Source: Natronoglomus mannanivorans (GTDB taxonomy: Archaea; Halobacteriota; Halobacteria; Halobacteriales; Natrialbaceae). From it: DNA of 64,000 bases. Of the stretch, positions 25,680 to 33,648 are shown piece by piece. Each line of letters begins with the position of its first letter. Positions within the stretch are counted from its first letter, which is position 1. The position numbers and the translations under genes are program-made. The notes below the pieces were generated by a model. The model had not been told where the DNA came from, made no database searches, and saw nothing but the letters and a program-made list of their open reading frames with translations. The stretch spans positions 1 to 64,000 of the forward strand of contig JAOPKB010000009.1 of NCBI GenBank assembly GCA_025517485.1. The letters run 5' to 3'.

Positions 25680-25735
25680 TTTTTGAGAATTACCCCGTTG
25701 TATTCGCGCTTTGAATTCAGTACGGCTTTCTCAAA
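25680..25735. terminator. Inverted repeat after the kinase gene
   Basis: TTTTGAGAA and TTCTCAAAA arms about 38 nt apart lie just after the kinase stop codon at 25675. The pairing and the T-rich start could mark the 3' end of its transcript. Confidence 0.35.
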
Positions 25736-25769
25736 ACAATCTCTATCTGATAAAATCCTTAGCGTTACG

Positions 25770-26046
25770 TTCGCAGACGGCACATAGCGTTCTAGAATGA
25801 GTGAGAATACTCGAGTCAAGGTCCAGTGTGCCACTCGATCCGTCCGTCGCCACGACAGCGGCGAGCGGGACGGGCCGTCAACGAAAACAATCAACCGCCC
25901 GTAACGGCTCACCAATCACTCAACGGGGTGGGATCGAAAGGTGCTGGCGCGCTTGAGGAACCCCGACGACGTAAGCACCGCAGCCTGCGAGGAGCACAGC
26001 GAGGCGCGGGACTCGAGCGTTCCAGGGGCTTTCAACTGTTGGTCAC
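25770..26046. repeat. Repeat C, copy b (with 5' extension)
   Basis: The 5' extension (TTCGCAGACGGCACATAGCG, then GAATGAGTGAGAATACTCGA) is shared with 27733-27800. The body at 25853-26046 matches copy a at 19453 except for the missing double hairpin insert. Frames are shadows that recur in all copies. No gene is present between the kinase and the Lrp gene. Confidence 0.65.
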
Positions 26047-26139
26047 CACCGAAGAGATGATCCGTGAACCAATCTCGAGCTTGTGAACACACGGTGAAAC
26101 TCCACAAACACCTAATACCTGACGGGATTTGACGACGGT

Positions 26140-26601
26140 ATGACCTACGAAACCCTCGATACAGATCTGGTGAACGCCCTGCTCAATAATGGACGGTCGA
26201 GCCTCCGCAATCTCGCCGAAGAACTCGACGTCTCCGTCACCACCGTTTCGAATCATCTCTCCGATCTCGAGGAGGCGGGAGTCATCGACGGCTACACACC
26301 GATCTTGGACTACGATGCACTCGGCTACGACGTCACCGCAGTGATGCAGTTCAAAGTCGAGGGGACCGCGCTTCCAGACGTCACCGAAAAGTTACAGCAG
26401 TACGAACAGATGGTCTCCGTCTACGAGGTCACTGGTGATCACGACGTCATCGCGATCGCCAAGTTCACCGATACGGATCAGATGAACGACCAGATCAAGT
26501 CCTTATTGACGGATCCTAATATCAACGAGTCGAATACGAGCGTCGTTCTCAATAGCGTTACCGAGGGAAAACAATTCGAACTCGAGGTCAAAGAACAGTA
26601 A
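26140..26601 (+). CDS. Lrp/AsnC-family transcriptional regulator
   Basis: A 153-residue protein with an N-terminal helix-turn-helix ([21 protein letters not shown], then [14 protein letters not shown]) and a C-terminal RAM/AsnC ligand-binding domain ([11 protein letters not shown] ... [14 protein letters not shown] ... [15 protein letters not shown]). Haloarchaeal Lrp proteins regulate amino-acid metabolism and often bind amino acids. No metabolic partner gene is adjacent, so the target is unknown. The start ATG follows a short AT-rich promoter. Confidence 0.92.
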   Translation: MTYETLDTDLVNALLNNGRSSLRNLAEELDVSVTTVSNHLSDLEEAGVIDGYTPILDYDALGYDVTAVMQFKVEGTALPDVTEKLQQYEQMVSVYEVTGDHDVIAIAKFTDTDQMNDQIKSLLTDPNINESNTSVVLNSVTEGKQFELEVKEQ

Positions 26602-26735
26602 CTTCGAACAGAGAAATGGAATTGTTCGATAAAATCCGCAACGAGCGAGCAAAGACTCAATTGCTTAGTATAGGACAAGTAGTTACCGGAGCGACTACCT
26701 ATCTATCCAAACTCTGTCAAATGTCGCTTGCTGAA

Positions 26736-26793
26736 TATAGAGAGGGGAGTGCAGCACGATGATTTCGATTGTTTTCACCCCAAATTGGTGAAC
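26736..26793. repeat. Short dispersed repeat D, copy 1
   Basis: GAGGGGAGTGCAGCACGA followed by an ATTTCGATTGTTTTCACCCC-like stretch matches 34776-34833 at most positions (shared AGTGCAGCACGA, ATTYCG, TTTCAC, TGAAC). It lies in a 280-nt gene-free stretch. Confidence 0.4.
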
Positions 26794-26883
26794 TGTCCCC
26801 CTTACTAAGTGTGCGTACTCAGTCTATTGAAACTAGTCATCACCTGGCGTTCAATGGGCAATATAGTCCCACACCAAGCACGA

Positions 26884-27078
26884 CTATTCTTCTGTGACTG
26901 TCCGTTTCAATATTAAAGGCGTGAGTATGAGACCAGCAGCAGCAACGACATAAATACCCAACTGGAGTGTCTCATCTTCGACGAGGAAAAATCCTATTGC
27001 CGCGATCATAACGGCATTAAGCACGGCGATTCCCCAACGGAAGAGCGGATATTGAAACAGCGACGGTGTCTGTGACAT
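26884..27078 (-). CDS. Small membrane protein (64 aa)
   Basis: Starts MSQTPSLFQYPLFRWGIAVL. Two transmembrane helices are obvious (WGIAVLNAVMIAAIGFFLV and LGIYVVAAAGLILTPLIL) with a short charged tail (KRTVTEE). I use the ATG at 27078. Divergent from the membrane-protein gene at 27158, with an 80-nt shared promoter region. Function unknown. Confidence 0.6.
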   Translation of the reverse strand: MSQTPSLFQYPLFRWGIAVLNAVMIAAIGFFLVEDETLQLGIYVVAAAGLILTPLILKRTVTEE

Positions 27079-27157
27079 AGTTCTTATTTGACTTCTCATC
27101 TGCGATATACTATTCGGAATGCTTTAACGATAGTGTTGAGAGAGTTAACAATATTAC

Positions 27158-27586
27158 ATGGAAGAACAATCCACCTCCGGCGACGAGGGCAAGCGATTGA
27201 CATCTCGTCTTCGGTTTGACACTCTCGGACAAGTGTTTGGTACGATAGCTGCCACTGGAGTGGGTCTGTTTGTTCTCTCGTTTTTCGGACTCTTCGCATT
27301 CGCGGTGCAGTCGCCAGACGGGGCTGAAATGCCACTGTCCCATCCCATCCTGATTGTAGGGTTCGGTTCGTGGGCCTGCGTAGTAATCTCATTGTTCAGT
27401 TACGTCATCTGGGCAGTCCGGGAACTTCGAAAACAATCGCGAGATTCTGACCGACCGATTAGCTGGAAGGCCAACGATGCGGACCCATATGGGCAGCGAG
27501 AACGCCGGGTCGTTTTCGCACTCGGGTTCGGGGTACTCTTTCTGTTGATACCTCTAGCCATATTTGGCGGCGCTGACGGGTCCTGA
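27158..27586 (+). CDS. Small three-helix membrane protein (142 aa)
   Basis: The N-terminus is charged (MEEQSTSGDEGKRL), followed by transmembrane helices at about residues 27-50, 62-85 and 118-137, with a positively charged loop (VRELRKQSRDSDR) between the second and third. No catalytic or transport motif is visible. The short AT-rich divergent promoter with the gene at 26884 suggests joint regulation. Family not recognised. Confidence 0.65.
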   Translation: MEEQSTSGDEGKRLTSRLRFDTLGQVFGTIAATGVGLFVLSFFGLFAFAVQSPDGAEMPLSHPILIVGFGSWACVVISLFSYVIWAVRELRKQSRDSDRPISWKANDADPYGQRERRVVFALGFGVLFLLIPLAIFGGADGS

Positions 27587-27617
27587 ACACATCTGTTGTC
27601 CCATTCAAGACGAAACG

Positions 27618-27935
27618 CTACACTGATCGAGCACTACCCTTCACAATCGGCTCTGAGCACGTGCGACATTCGCGCCCTGTATCTTGCACGGCGATCAGAA
27701 CATCTGTCACAACTGGTAGGTTATCCGGTGGTACATTCGCAGACGGTACATAGCGTTCTAGAATGAGTGAGAATGCTCGAGTCAAGGTCCAGTATATCAC
27801 TCAATCCGTCCGTCGCCACGACAGCGGCGAGCGGGGTAAGCCGTCGACGACAAGGAACAACCGCCCGTAACGGCTACCTGATTGCTCAACAGGGTGGGGT
27901 CGAAAGGTGCTGGCGCGCTCGAGGAACCCCCGAAA
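27618..27935. repeat. Repeat C, copy c, with a fused gene remnant
   Basis: Positions 27733-27935 repeat the copy-b extension and the body as far as GAGGAACCCC, where similarity stops. Before it, at 27618-27730, a minus-strand frame reads VVTDVLIAVQDTGRECRTCS, the tail of a small cysteine-containing protein whose 5' end has been replaced by the repeat. The repeat therefore landed in, or recombined with, a gene. Confidence 0.55.
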
Positions 27936-28030
27936 ACGAGCTGACTGGTAGTCGTCTTCACGACCGAAACGAATCGATCGCTCATCCACTGCACCGTTTC
28001 CAAACCACCGAATCCACCAACTCACTGATC

Positions 28031-28423
28031 ATGACCCTAATACTCCACGTCGAAATTGGCACTACGACGGATCATAGCGATCTCGAAAACTCGCTGGCGG
28101 CTCTCGACGTCGGTGAAGACATCGACCCACAACCCGCGACCCTCTCGATCGAGAACCTCGAGACCTTCGGTCGGGTCTTCCGACCGACCAGCCTTGAGTT
28201 GCTCAAAGCGATCGTTGAGAACGATCCCAGTAGCATCCGTGAACTCGCTCGGATGGTCGATCGGCATCCACCAGAGGTGACCACCAAAATCAACGAACTC
28301 GTCGACTACGGGCTCGTTGAATTCGAACGAGATGGGCGGGCGAAGCGACCAGTCGTCTGGTACGACGAAATCGACGTCGACATCCGACTCGGCCACCGCT
28401 CCGTCGACGCCACTCACGCGTGA
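28031..28423 (+). CDS. HVO_A0114-type winged-helix DNA-binding protein
   Basis: A 130-residue protein. The segment FGRVFRPTSLELLKAIVEND, SIRELARMVDRHPPEVTTKI and ELVDYGLVEFERDGRAKRPV is the winged helix of haloarchaeal HVO_A0114-type regulators, often the antitoxin-like or regulatory partner on plasmids. The N-terminal ~40 residues form a beta-strand/helix part. I start at the ATG at 28031, since the longer frame runs back into repeat C. No co-transcribed partner is visible. Confidence 0.75.
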   Translation: MTLILHVEIGTTTDHSDLENSLAALDVGEDIDPQPATLSIENLETFGRVFRPTSLELLKAIVENDPSSIRELARMVDRHPPEVTTKINELVDYGLVEFERDGRAKRPVVWYDEIDVDIRLGHRSVDATHA

Positions 28424-28483
28424 CAAGACGTCCCCACAACGAGTGCGATTGCCATCACGTGAGGGAATATTGGGGGGGGAAGA

Positions 28484-28837
28484 TCAGTCCTCGTCCGTGC
28501 TGTCTTCTTTCCCTCGGACGAAACTGGTCTGTGGATCTAAAGACCCGATTGTGGTCGTAGTATCAGGCCCTTGGATCAAGGCCTTGAAATCATCGACCTC
28601 CGTGTACTGATCTTGGTAGATGAGCGCAGCCTTCCCAAGTGAGGTGATTTCATAGAGGCCGGATCGCTCGGCTGGGCCAATCTTGGTGACAAGACCGTAG
28701 TCCTCGAGAACTGGGAGTCGAGTATTGATATTTTGTCGGCTCTTGCCAGTGTGTGATTCGAGATTGGTGGCGACATTTCGGCCTGTTTCCTCGAGCGATT
28801 CGAGAATGAGGAAGTCAGTTGGTTGTCTAAGTCTCAC
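28484..28837 (-). CDS. PhiH1-repressor-like winged-helix regulator
   Basis: A 117-residue protein beginning with GTG: RQPTDFLILESLEETGRNVA, then the recognition helix and wing SRQNINTRLPVLEDYGLV and AERSGLYEITSLGKAAL. This matches the haloarchaeal family named after the phage PhiH1 repressor. The C-terminal ~45 residues are polar. Such genes occur on haloarchaeal viruses, plasmids and chromosomes and usually act as repressors. AT-rich intergenic DNA upstream (28838-28960) is the likely regulatory region. Confidence 0.85.
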   Translation of the reverse strand: MRLRQPTDFLILESLEETGRNVATNLESHTGKSRQNINTRLPVLEDYGLVTKIGPAERSGLYEITSLGKAALIYQDQYTEVDDFKALIQGPDTTTTIGSLDPQTSFVRGKEDSTDED

Positions 28838-28980
28838 AGTTATTTACTCTCCATATAGTAGACACTGAATTGCAGATATCTAATGATTTCGGATAGTAAA
28901 TATCGGCAGGCATTATATTCCTGACCGATATTAGGTGAGAATGGTGCTTTATATTGTCCCGAGCTAACAGATCCTCAAAA

Positions 28981-29076
28981 ATGCTTGGCTATTTCGATCT
29001 TGATGATTTGACGGGAGGAGTGATGCTCACGTTGTCTACAGATGGTGGGTCGGTAGCCAACACTCCCGTCAATTGA
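28981..29076 (+). CDS. Possible small peptide gene (31 aa)
   Basis: Starts MLGYFDLDDLTGGVMLTLST. A TTTATATTG element about 30 nt before the ATG would give a leaderless transcript. However, an inverted repeat (TTGACGGGAG at 29008-29017, CTCCCGTCAA at 29063-29072) lies inside the frame, so the segment could instead be a regulatory site or hairpin RNA. Confidence 0.3.
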   Translation: MLGYFDLDDLTGGVMLTLSTDGGSVANTPVN

Positions 29077-29127
29077 ACTCTCACGCGTTACGATAATAAA
29101 TCAACCGGCATCATTTAGTAATCTCCG

Positions 29128-29259
29128 ATGGACATAGATCAACGAGGAGTCCAAAATGACCTCATGGGACATCGAGAGGTGGAGGGCACTCCCCTCTCGG
29201 TGTCTGGAAACGAGGCAGGGATGGTGACGACGCAAGTTGAGCCTTCACAGTGGAATTAG
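29128..29259 (+). CDS. Possible small peptide gene (43 aa)
   Basis: Starts MDIDQRGVQNDLMGHREVEG and has an acidic haloarchaeal composition. No domain recognised. It follows the 31-residue frame by ~50 nt on the same strand. Support is composition only. Confidence 0.3.
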   Translation: MDIDQRGVQNDLMGHREVEGTPLSVSGNEAGMVTTQVEPSQWN

Positions 29260-29611
29260 TGACTGATCCCCGCCAAGGACACCTACACTCTTATTGATAA
29301 TAAATTGTTTGATGAATGGTAGCAATGGGCAATGGACTATGAGATGGTCGGAACAATCGGCATACTTTGAGTGAACTGGACAAGTGGTGCAATTATCGGA
29401 GTGATTGTCCGGCCATGAGGAATGAGACGGTTCTCGAGAAGAACGCCACGAAACGATACGGCCGGACAGCATGGGGCATCTCGGATTCGGTACAGAGGCA
29501 GTCGATTTCGAGAAACGGAATTCGAGTGCACCATGGGTTTTTACCTTAAACTGAGTTGAAGCTGAGTAGAATCGGGCCGATCACTAGCTGCAAGCCACGA
29601 AAGGAGGAGAG
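29260..29611. other. Gene-free interval upstream of TFB 3' end
   Basis: I see no credible gene. Frames on both strands are short and compositionally random. The last 30 nt include GGAGGAGAG, a pyrimidine tract on the minus strand just past the TFB stop codon, which may act as its terminator. Confidence 0.4.
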
Positions 29612-30577
29612 TCAGTTATGAATACCGAGTGCGTCGAGCTGCTCCTGATATCGATTTCGAATGGTAACCTCGGTCACCTGAGCAACATCGGCGACTTCAG
29701 TCTGCGTCTGTTTCTCGTTACAGAGAAGAGCGCTCGCATAGATCGCAGCTGCAGCATAGCCGGTCGGTGATTTTCCAGAGAGCAGTCCCTGTTCGACCGT
29801 CGTATCAATGATTTCGTTCGCCTTCGACTGGACTTCTTCGGACAGGTCGAGTTCAGAGCAGAACCGAGGAACGTACTTCTTTGGGTCGACGGGTTCTATC
29901 TCGAGATCGAGTTCCTGCGCGATATACCGGTACGTCCGGCCGATTTCCATACGCTCGACACGGGACACAGTCGAAACTTCGTCCAGTGATCGCGGGATCC
30001 CCTCCATACGGCAGGCCGCGTACAGCGTACTTGTGGCAACGCCTTCGATCGAGCGGCCGCGAATGAGATCCTCGTCGAGTGTACGGCGATAGAGGACACT
30101 CGCGACTTCTCGAACAGATCGGGGGACACCCAGGGCGGAGGCCATCCGGTCGACCTCCGAGAGCGCAAACTGAAGGTTTCGCTCGCCAGCATCCTGTGTC
30201 CGAATCCGCTCTTGCCACTTCCGGAGTCGCCCCATCTGGTTCCGCTTCTTCGCGGAAAGGGATCGTCCGTAGGCGTCTTTGTCCTTCCAATCGATTGTGG
30301 TGGTCAATCCCTTATCGTGCATCGTCTGGGTCGTCGGCGCCCCCACACGGGATTTACTTTCCCGCTCTGCGTGATTGAAGGCCCGCCACTCTGGTCCATG
30401 ATCGATGATTTCCTCCTCAAGAATCAATCCACAGTTCTCACAACTCACTTCGCTCCCATCCGAACTTCGAACGAGAGTACTCGAGTCACATTCAGGACAG
30501 GTCTGAACGTCCTCCTGCACAGCTGCTTCTGTCTCTGGTTGTGTATCACGTGCTTTCTGGCGAGTCGACCGTTTCAT
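29612..30577 (-). CDS. tfb: Transcription initiation factor TFB
   Basis: A 321-residue TFB. The zinc ribbon is CPECDSSTLVR ... CENCG (residues ~27-50), the B-reader/linker has DHGPEWRAFN and GAPTTQTMHDKGLTTTIDWK, and two cyclin repeats follow, the first with RSIEGVATSTLYAACR and the second with GKSPTGYAAAAIYASALLCN, ending in an HTH (TQTEVADVAQVTEVTIRNRY). It is closer to a standard haloarchaeal TFB than the copy at 9969. Two TFBs within 20 kb of accessory DNA suggest element-specific promoter selection (inference). Confidence 0.95.
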   Translation of the reverse strand: MKRSTRQKARDTQPETEAAVQEDVQTCPECDSSTLVRSSDGSEVSCENCGLILEEEIIDHGPEWRAFNHAERESKSRVGAPTTQTMHDKGLTTTIDWKDKDAYGRSLSAKKRNQMGRLRKWQERIRTQDAGERNLQFALSEVDRMASALGVPRSVREVASVLYRRTLDEDLIRGRSIEGVATSTLYAACRMEGIPRSLDEVSTVSRVERMEIGRTYRYIAQELDLEIEPVDPKKYVPRFCSELDLSEEVQSKANEIIDTTVEQGLLSGKSPTGYAAAAIYASALLCNEKQTQTEVADVAQVTEVTIRNRYQEQLDALGIHN

Positions 30578-30644
30578 CAGTTGACTGGAGAGAATTACTC
30601 GAGAAGGTTAAACATTAGTGAACGATCATGATCTATATGGCCGA

Positions 30645-30665
30645 ATAAAAGGGGTGGAGGTTGTC
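30645..30665 (-). terminator. T-rich terminator after the PIN toxin gene
   Basis: On the minus strand CCACCCCTTTTATTCGG follows the toxin stop codon by about 70-90 nt; a similar CTCCTTTTATTC tract lies at about 9490. C/T-rich runs of this kind are usual archaeal terminators. Confidence 0.4.
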
Positions 30666-30733
30666 ATCAGTCAGAGATGATTGACCACAACAAGATTACT
30701 CGATTCGTTCTTCGCTTCCTCGTGTTGACATCC

Positions 30734-31255
30734 TCACTCTTCGGGAAGGACCTCATGAACGCTCTCAACTGGCGCATAGTAACTACGTTCGTCGATCCAA
30801 GTTGTGAGCCAATCATCGGCGGTCTTGATTGTGAGGTCCTCTCGAACGACCCCACGAACGAGTAATCCGATTGACCCCGTGAGTTCGATCTCGTACGCAG
30901 AAGCGAGTTGTCGGGCGGCACCGTCATCGGTTACGAGTGTTCCACCTGTTGTATCGGCAGCGACGAATGCCTCTGCCTCTCCCGGATCCAACCGCTTCTG
31001 AATCTTTGGATACGCTTGTTCGAGTTGTTCAGGTGCAGTCTCATTGACCGTGATTTGACCACCGTCAATGACCTCGAGTGCGTTTGCGAGATACGCATAT
31101 CCTTTCTCGTGGCCCTGTCGAAGTTCCATTTCGACGGCTGGGACAGTCGATAACCCTTCGAGTGTCGACGTAAGCCACGTCACTGAATCTGTACTGGCGA
31201 AGTTGCTCAAGACTGTCGCGTCGAGAAGGACCGGCCGCGAAAACGACTCGCTCAT
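30734..31255 (-). CDS. PIN-domain toxin-like protein
   Basis: A 173-residue protein with the PIN acidic residues: LLDATVLSNFA (first Asp), DPGEAEAFVAA (Glu) and GTLVTDDGAARQLA (Asp pair). The overall layout, including the late IGLLVRGVVRE helix, matches the DUF3368-type PIN proteins, which pair with UPF0175 antitoxins and are probable RNases. Its start overlaps the upstream antitoxin stop by four bases (ATGA). Intact. Confidence 0.88.
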   Translation of the reverse strand: MSESFSRPVLLDATVLSNFASTDSVTWLTSTLEGLSTVPAVEMELRQGHEKGYAYLANALEVIDGGQITVNETAPEQLEQAYPKIQKRLDPGEAEAFVAADTTGGTLVTDDGAARQLASAYEIELTGSIGLLVRGVVREDLTIKTADDWLTTWIDERSYYAPVESVHEVLPEE

Positions 31256-31482
31256 TCGATGTCGAGTGCTGTGTCGACCTCGTCTTGGAGGTCTTCCATA
31301 CTTTGGGGCCCCAGGCGAACCTCGACACCTGCCTCGGAGAGGAGCTCCTCCATCTCCCAGCGGGTGACACCAGTTCGCTCTGCAGCCTTCCCGAGAGAGA
31401 TTTCACCGAGGACGTAGAGCCCGATAGTAGTGGCGAGCTCTTCGGTGTCGTCGACAGGAGGACTGCGCCGGTCAGTAGCCAT
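31252..31482 (-). CDS. UPF0175-family antitoxin
   Basis: A 76-residue protein with TTIGLYVLGEISLGKAAERT followed by GVTRWEMEELLSEAGVEVRL, the helix-turn-helix-containing UPF0175 pattern. It is first in the operon and overlaps the PIN toxin gene. The antitoxin normally neutralises the PIN protein and represses the operon. A leader hairpin motif (copy 3) lies ~175-205 nt upstream with no intervening credible gene. Confidence 0.88.
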   Translation of the reverse strand: MATDRRSPPVDDTEELATTIGLYVLGEISLGKAAERTGVTRWEMEELLSEAGVEVRLGPQSMEDLQDEVDTALDIE

Positions 31483-31655
31483 GGGTACTACGTAAGTAGA
31501 AGTCGGGCACGTTCATTAATGTGTCCTCGTCAATCGTCGACGGACTGCTAAACCACAAGGCCTAGAATAGAGAGACGTACACATAGTTTGTCTCGAACTC
31601 AGGCGATACTGTAGTCCATGAAGTGACAGTGAAAATGAGTGCATGATTTATTCGT

Positions 31656-31690
31656 CCCTTCACCCCTCGAGGGGCGATAAACAGCCCAGA
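31656..31690 (-). promoter_or_regulatory. Leader hairpin motif, copy 3
   Basis: A perfect 12-nt palindrome CCCCTCGAGGGG followed (plus strand) by CGATAAACAGCCC. In minus orientation it reads GTTTATCG-stem, as in copy 1. It lies between the gene at 31758 and the toxin-antitoxin operon, about 175 nt before the antitoxin start, farther than in the other copies. Confidence 0.6.
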
Positions 31691-31757
31691 ATCGTTCTAT
31701 GAACTTGGAGCGGTCTCGCTGATTGCGAACCTTTTCGATTTTCTGAACAATTGTCTC

Positions 31758-32111
31758 TTAGTCATTCCACAGCTGTTCTGAGCCCTGTAGTATCCATCGA
31801 TACCGCGGATGGAGCCACGACCACGTCTGATCGGAGATCCACTCGAGCAATTCCTCACGGTTGTAGAACTCCTTTCCCTCTGGATTGACCCGTCGCTGAC
31901 TCTTGAATTGGTCAAGCGAGACAGGTGCAGTGAAGATCACTCGACGGCGCCAGAGAATCGCTTGCGCGCAGTTGTACCGGAGACCGACTAACCAGGTGAT
32001 AGTGGTGTCTGCCTCGAGGAGCATCGTCGCGAGCTTGTCGGCGCCGTGCTCGCCGCGGTCGTCGACGATCGCCTTCGAGAGGCTAGCCTCGAGTCGGTCG
32101 GCGTAGTGCAT
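31758..32111 (-). CDS. Hypothetical protein (117 aa)
   Basis: Begins MHYADRLEASLSKAIVDDRG and includes DKLATMLLEADTTITWLVGL, a cluster of arginines (WRRRVIF), and a tryptophan-rich C-terminus (WISDQTWSWLHPRYRWILQ). Composition is globular and haloarchaeal. The start ATG is followed by a conserved-looking helix, and no better start exists. No family recognised; it lies upstream of the toxin-antitoxin operon on the same strand. Confidence 0.6.
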   Translation of the reverse strand: MHYADRLEASLSKAIVDDRGEHGADKLATMLLEADTTITWLVGLRYNCAQAILWRRRVIFTAPVSLDQFKSQRRVNPEGKEFYNREELLEWISDQTWSWLHPRYRWILQGSEQLWND

Positions 32112-32330
32112 ACCCGTTGCTGTCGAGGGTGGGCAAAGAAAAGGTGAGCCACGCGGAGCGAAAGTGATGAAGCCAGTTTAGTACTCAGAATTGGCGAACG
32201 AATACCAGCCTCTCCGGTCACTCAGAAACACGTCTGAGAACAGGCTTTCGGCAGAAGTGTTCAGGAAACCTCGAGATCGTATCTCTGGCGAACGCAAGAA
32301 CAGCGTACGAACGGGCATATTACAGACAAT

Positions 32331-32726
32331 CTACTCAGGTCGCCACTCGGGCGGATAGAAGACGACACAGACGGCTCGCTGTGGATTGATCCACGATGCA
32401 GCAGTGAACCGAACCTCGAGGCCGTGCAGATCAGCGAAGTCGAGATATGCCGCAAGGATGTCTCGCTCGAGATCGCTAACGTGTATCGAGTAGGCACCGG
32501 GTTCGCCGTCACGAAGCCAGAGTTCCCCGTGAGTTCCACGAGGAGGCTGGTGTGGTGGGGTCTGCTGGCAAGAATTAGCTATTGGCCACCCATGAGGGCA
32601 CTCGTTGATGCCTGCGATGAGTGGTGCGATACACGACCCATCAGATTCGTCGACGTCGAAAATTGCTTTGAATCGCTTGCGAAACTCTGTCTCGAGGGAT
32701 TCGTTCGAGCTTGTCTGAGTTCCCAT
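32331..32726 (-). CDS. Hypothetical protein (131 aa)
   Basis: I start at the ATG at 32726 because TTTAAATA at about 32750-32758 lies 24-32 nt upstream, ideal for a leaderless transcript; the frame can be extended to 32840. The protein has FRKRFKAIFDVDES, a central PHGWPIANSCQQTPPHQPP segment and a C-terminal ISVSDLERDILAAYLDF-like helix followed by strands (LEVRFTAASW, RAVCVVFYPP). No recognised family. The GTTACCCCAC inverted repeat (site B) lies 115 nt upstream, next to the alternative start. Confidence 0.55.
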   Translation of the reverse strand: MGTQTSSNESLETEFRKRFKAIFDVDESDGSCIAPLIAGINECPHGWPIANSCQQTPPHQPPRGTHGELWLRDGEPGAYSIHVSDLERDILAAYLDFADLHGLEVRFTAASWINPQRAVCVVFYPPEWRPE

Positions 32727-32841
32727 ATCACCGTTGGCTTCGCTATCGTATTTAAACATCCAGACGGATCGCCAGGCACTCTCCGTAATCGTCGAGTATT
32801 CATTTGACTGACCAGATTCAGGAACTTGGCGAAGCTGCATA

Positions 32842-32883
32842 GTTACCCCACACTATCGAATAGAGAAACCATCGTGGGGTAAC
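32842..32883. promoter_or_regulatory. Perfect GTTACCCCAC inverted repeat, site B
   Basis: GTTACCCCAC at 32842-32851 and GTGGGGTAAC at 32874-32883, both 10-bp arms perfect, 22 nt apart. The best of three such sites. It lies between the gene at 32331 and the decayed VapC gene, so it could serve as an operator for the former. Confidence 0.55.
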
Positions 32884-32920
32884 TTCTGATTACAATTCCA
32901 GCTATCCTGTACTCGAGTAC

Positions 32921-33132
32921 CTAGGCCACCGTTTTGTTCTGAATCGCCTCAGACTGCGATAGCCCGAGACGTTCCATCTTGATACGGACTGACCGTAACT
33001 CCATGAGATTCAGCGTCGATATGAGAAAGTCGTGGTCCCTACCCCATCGAGGACGTCAACCGCGATCGCCCCGGTCTCCGGTTCGTCAGTCACTACACTG
33101 ATGAACACATTGGTACCGAGAAAATGTCTCAT
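32921..33132 (-). pseudogene. Frameshifted VapC-type PIN toxin
   Basis: The frame starts MRHFLGTNVFISVVTDEPET and breaks at 33010 after GVGTTTFSYRR. One base later the other frame continues TLNLMELRSVRIKMERLGLS, the expected VapC continuation, then stops at 32921. The usual LDTN catalytic Asp has also become Gly (LGTN). The gene is therefore doubly broken and truncated. Its ATG overlaps the antitoxin stop (ATGA). Confidence 0.7.
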
Positions 33133-33284
33133 GTCCGTTCGCGGAGTTCACGAACCTCAGCAACGGAATCAACGTCGAGTTCGCTGGCCAGTCCTCGAAG
33201 TCGTTCGCCGAGCGGCGGTCGGTCAGCGTCCTCATCCTCCTCAGTGTGAGTGAACTCGGTTACGTCGTCGACGTAGACACCCAT
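33129..33284 (-). CDS. Orphaned VapB-like antitoxin (51 aa)
   Basis: Starts MGVYVDDVTEFTHTEEDED and ends LASELDVDSVAEVRELRERT. The four-base overlap with the VapC pseudogene identifies it as the antitoxin of a former pair. Its central part is acidic and short for a VapB. It may still be expressed. Confidence 0.55.
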   Translation of the reverse strand: MGVYVDDVTEFTHTEEDEDADRPPLGERLRGLASELDVDSVAEVRELRERT

Positions 33285-33488
33285 AGCCGAGCTATAGATT
33301 GCCGTCGGTAAAGCAGTTCTCCACAAGCAAAATGATCACGAGCTGTACTTGCTCTATTCACTGGCTACTCCGCACCTGTTCCCTTCCTGGTGTGGTTCTA
33401 TGGACTGTGTAGCAATCTCGAGTGGACTCACGGGCATATTTGTAATGTGCCTCGATCTTCGAAGCACAGAAAAACAGCAGTCCGCTCC

Positions 33489-33638
33489 CTACGAAATCTC
33501 GTATTCGGCGATTTCGGTCGACCCACAGTGAGGACAGGAATCGGTATCCTTCTCGAGGGACGTCCCACAGGATCGACACTCCACGACGAGAGTGGATGAG
33601 TGAGTACACGAGAGAACACCTTTCAGTTGATCGAGCAT
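33489..33638 (-). CDS. Small zinc-ribbon protein (49 aa)
   Basis: Starts MLDQLKGVLSCTHSSTLVVE and carries CRSCG and CPHCGS 12 residues apart, a compact zinc ribbon. The start is 10 nt after the stop of another zinc-ribbon gene (33649-33798), forming a pair. Function unknown. Confidence 0.65.
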   Translation of the reverse strand: MLDQLKGVLSCTHSSTLVVECRSCGTSLEKDTDSCPHCGSTEIAEYEIS

Positions 33639-33648
33639 ATGAAGTGGG

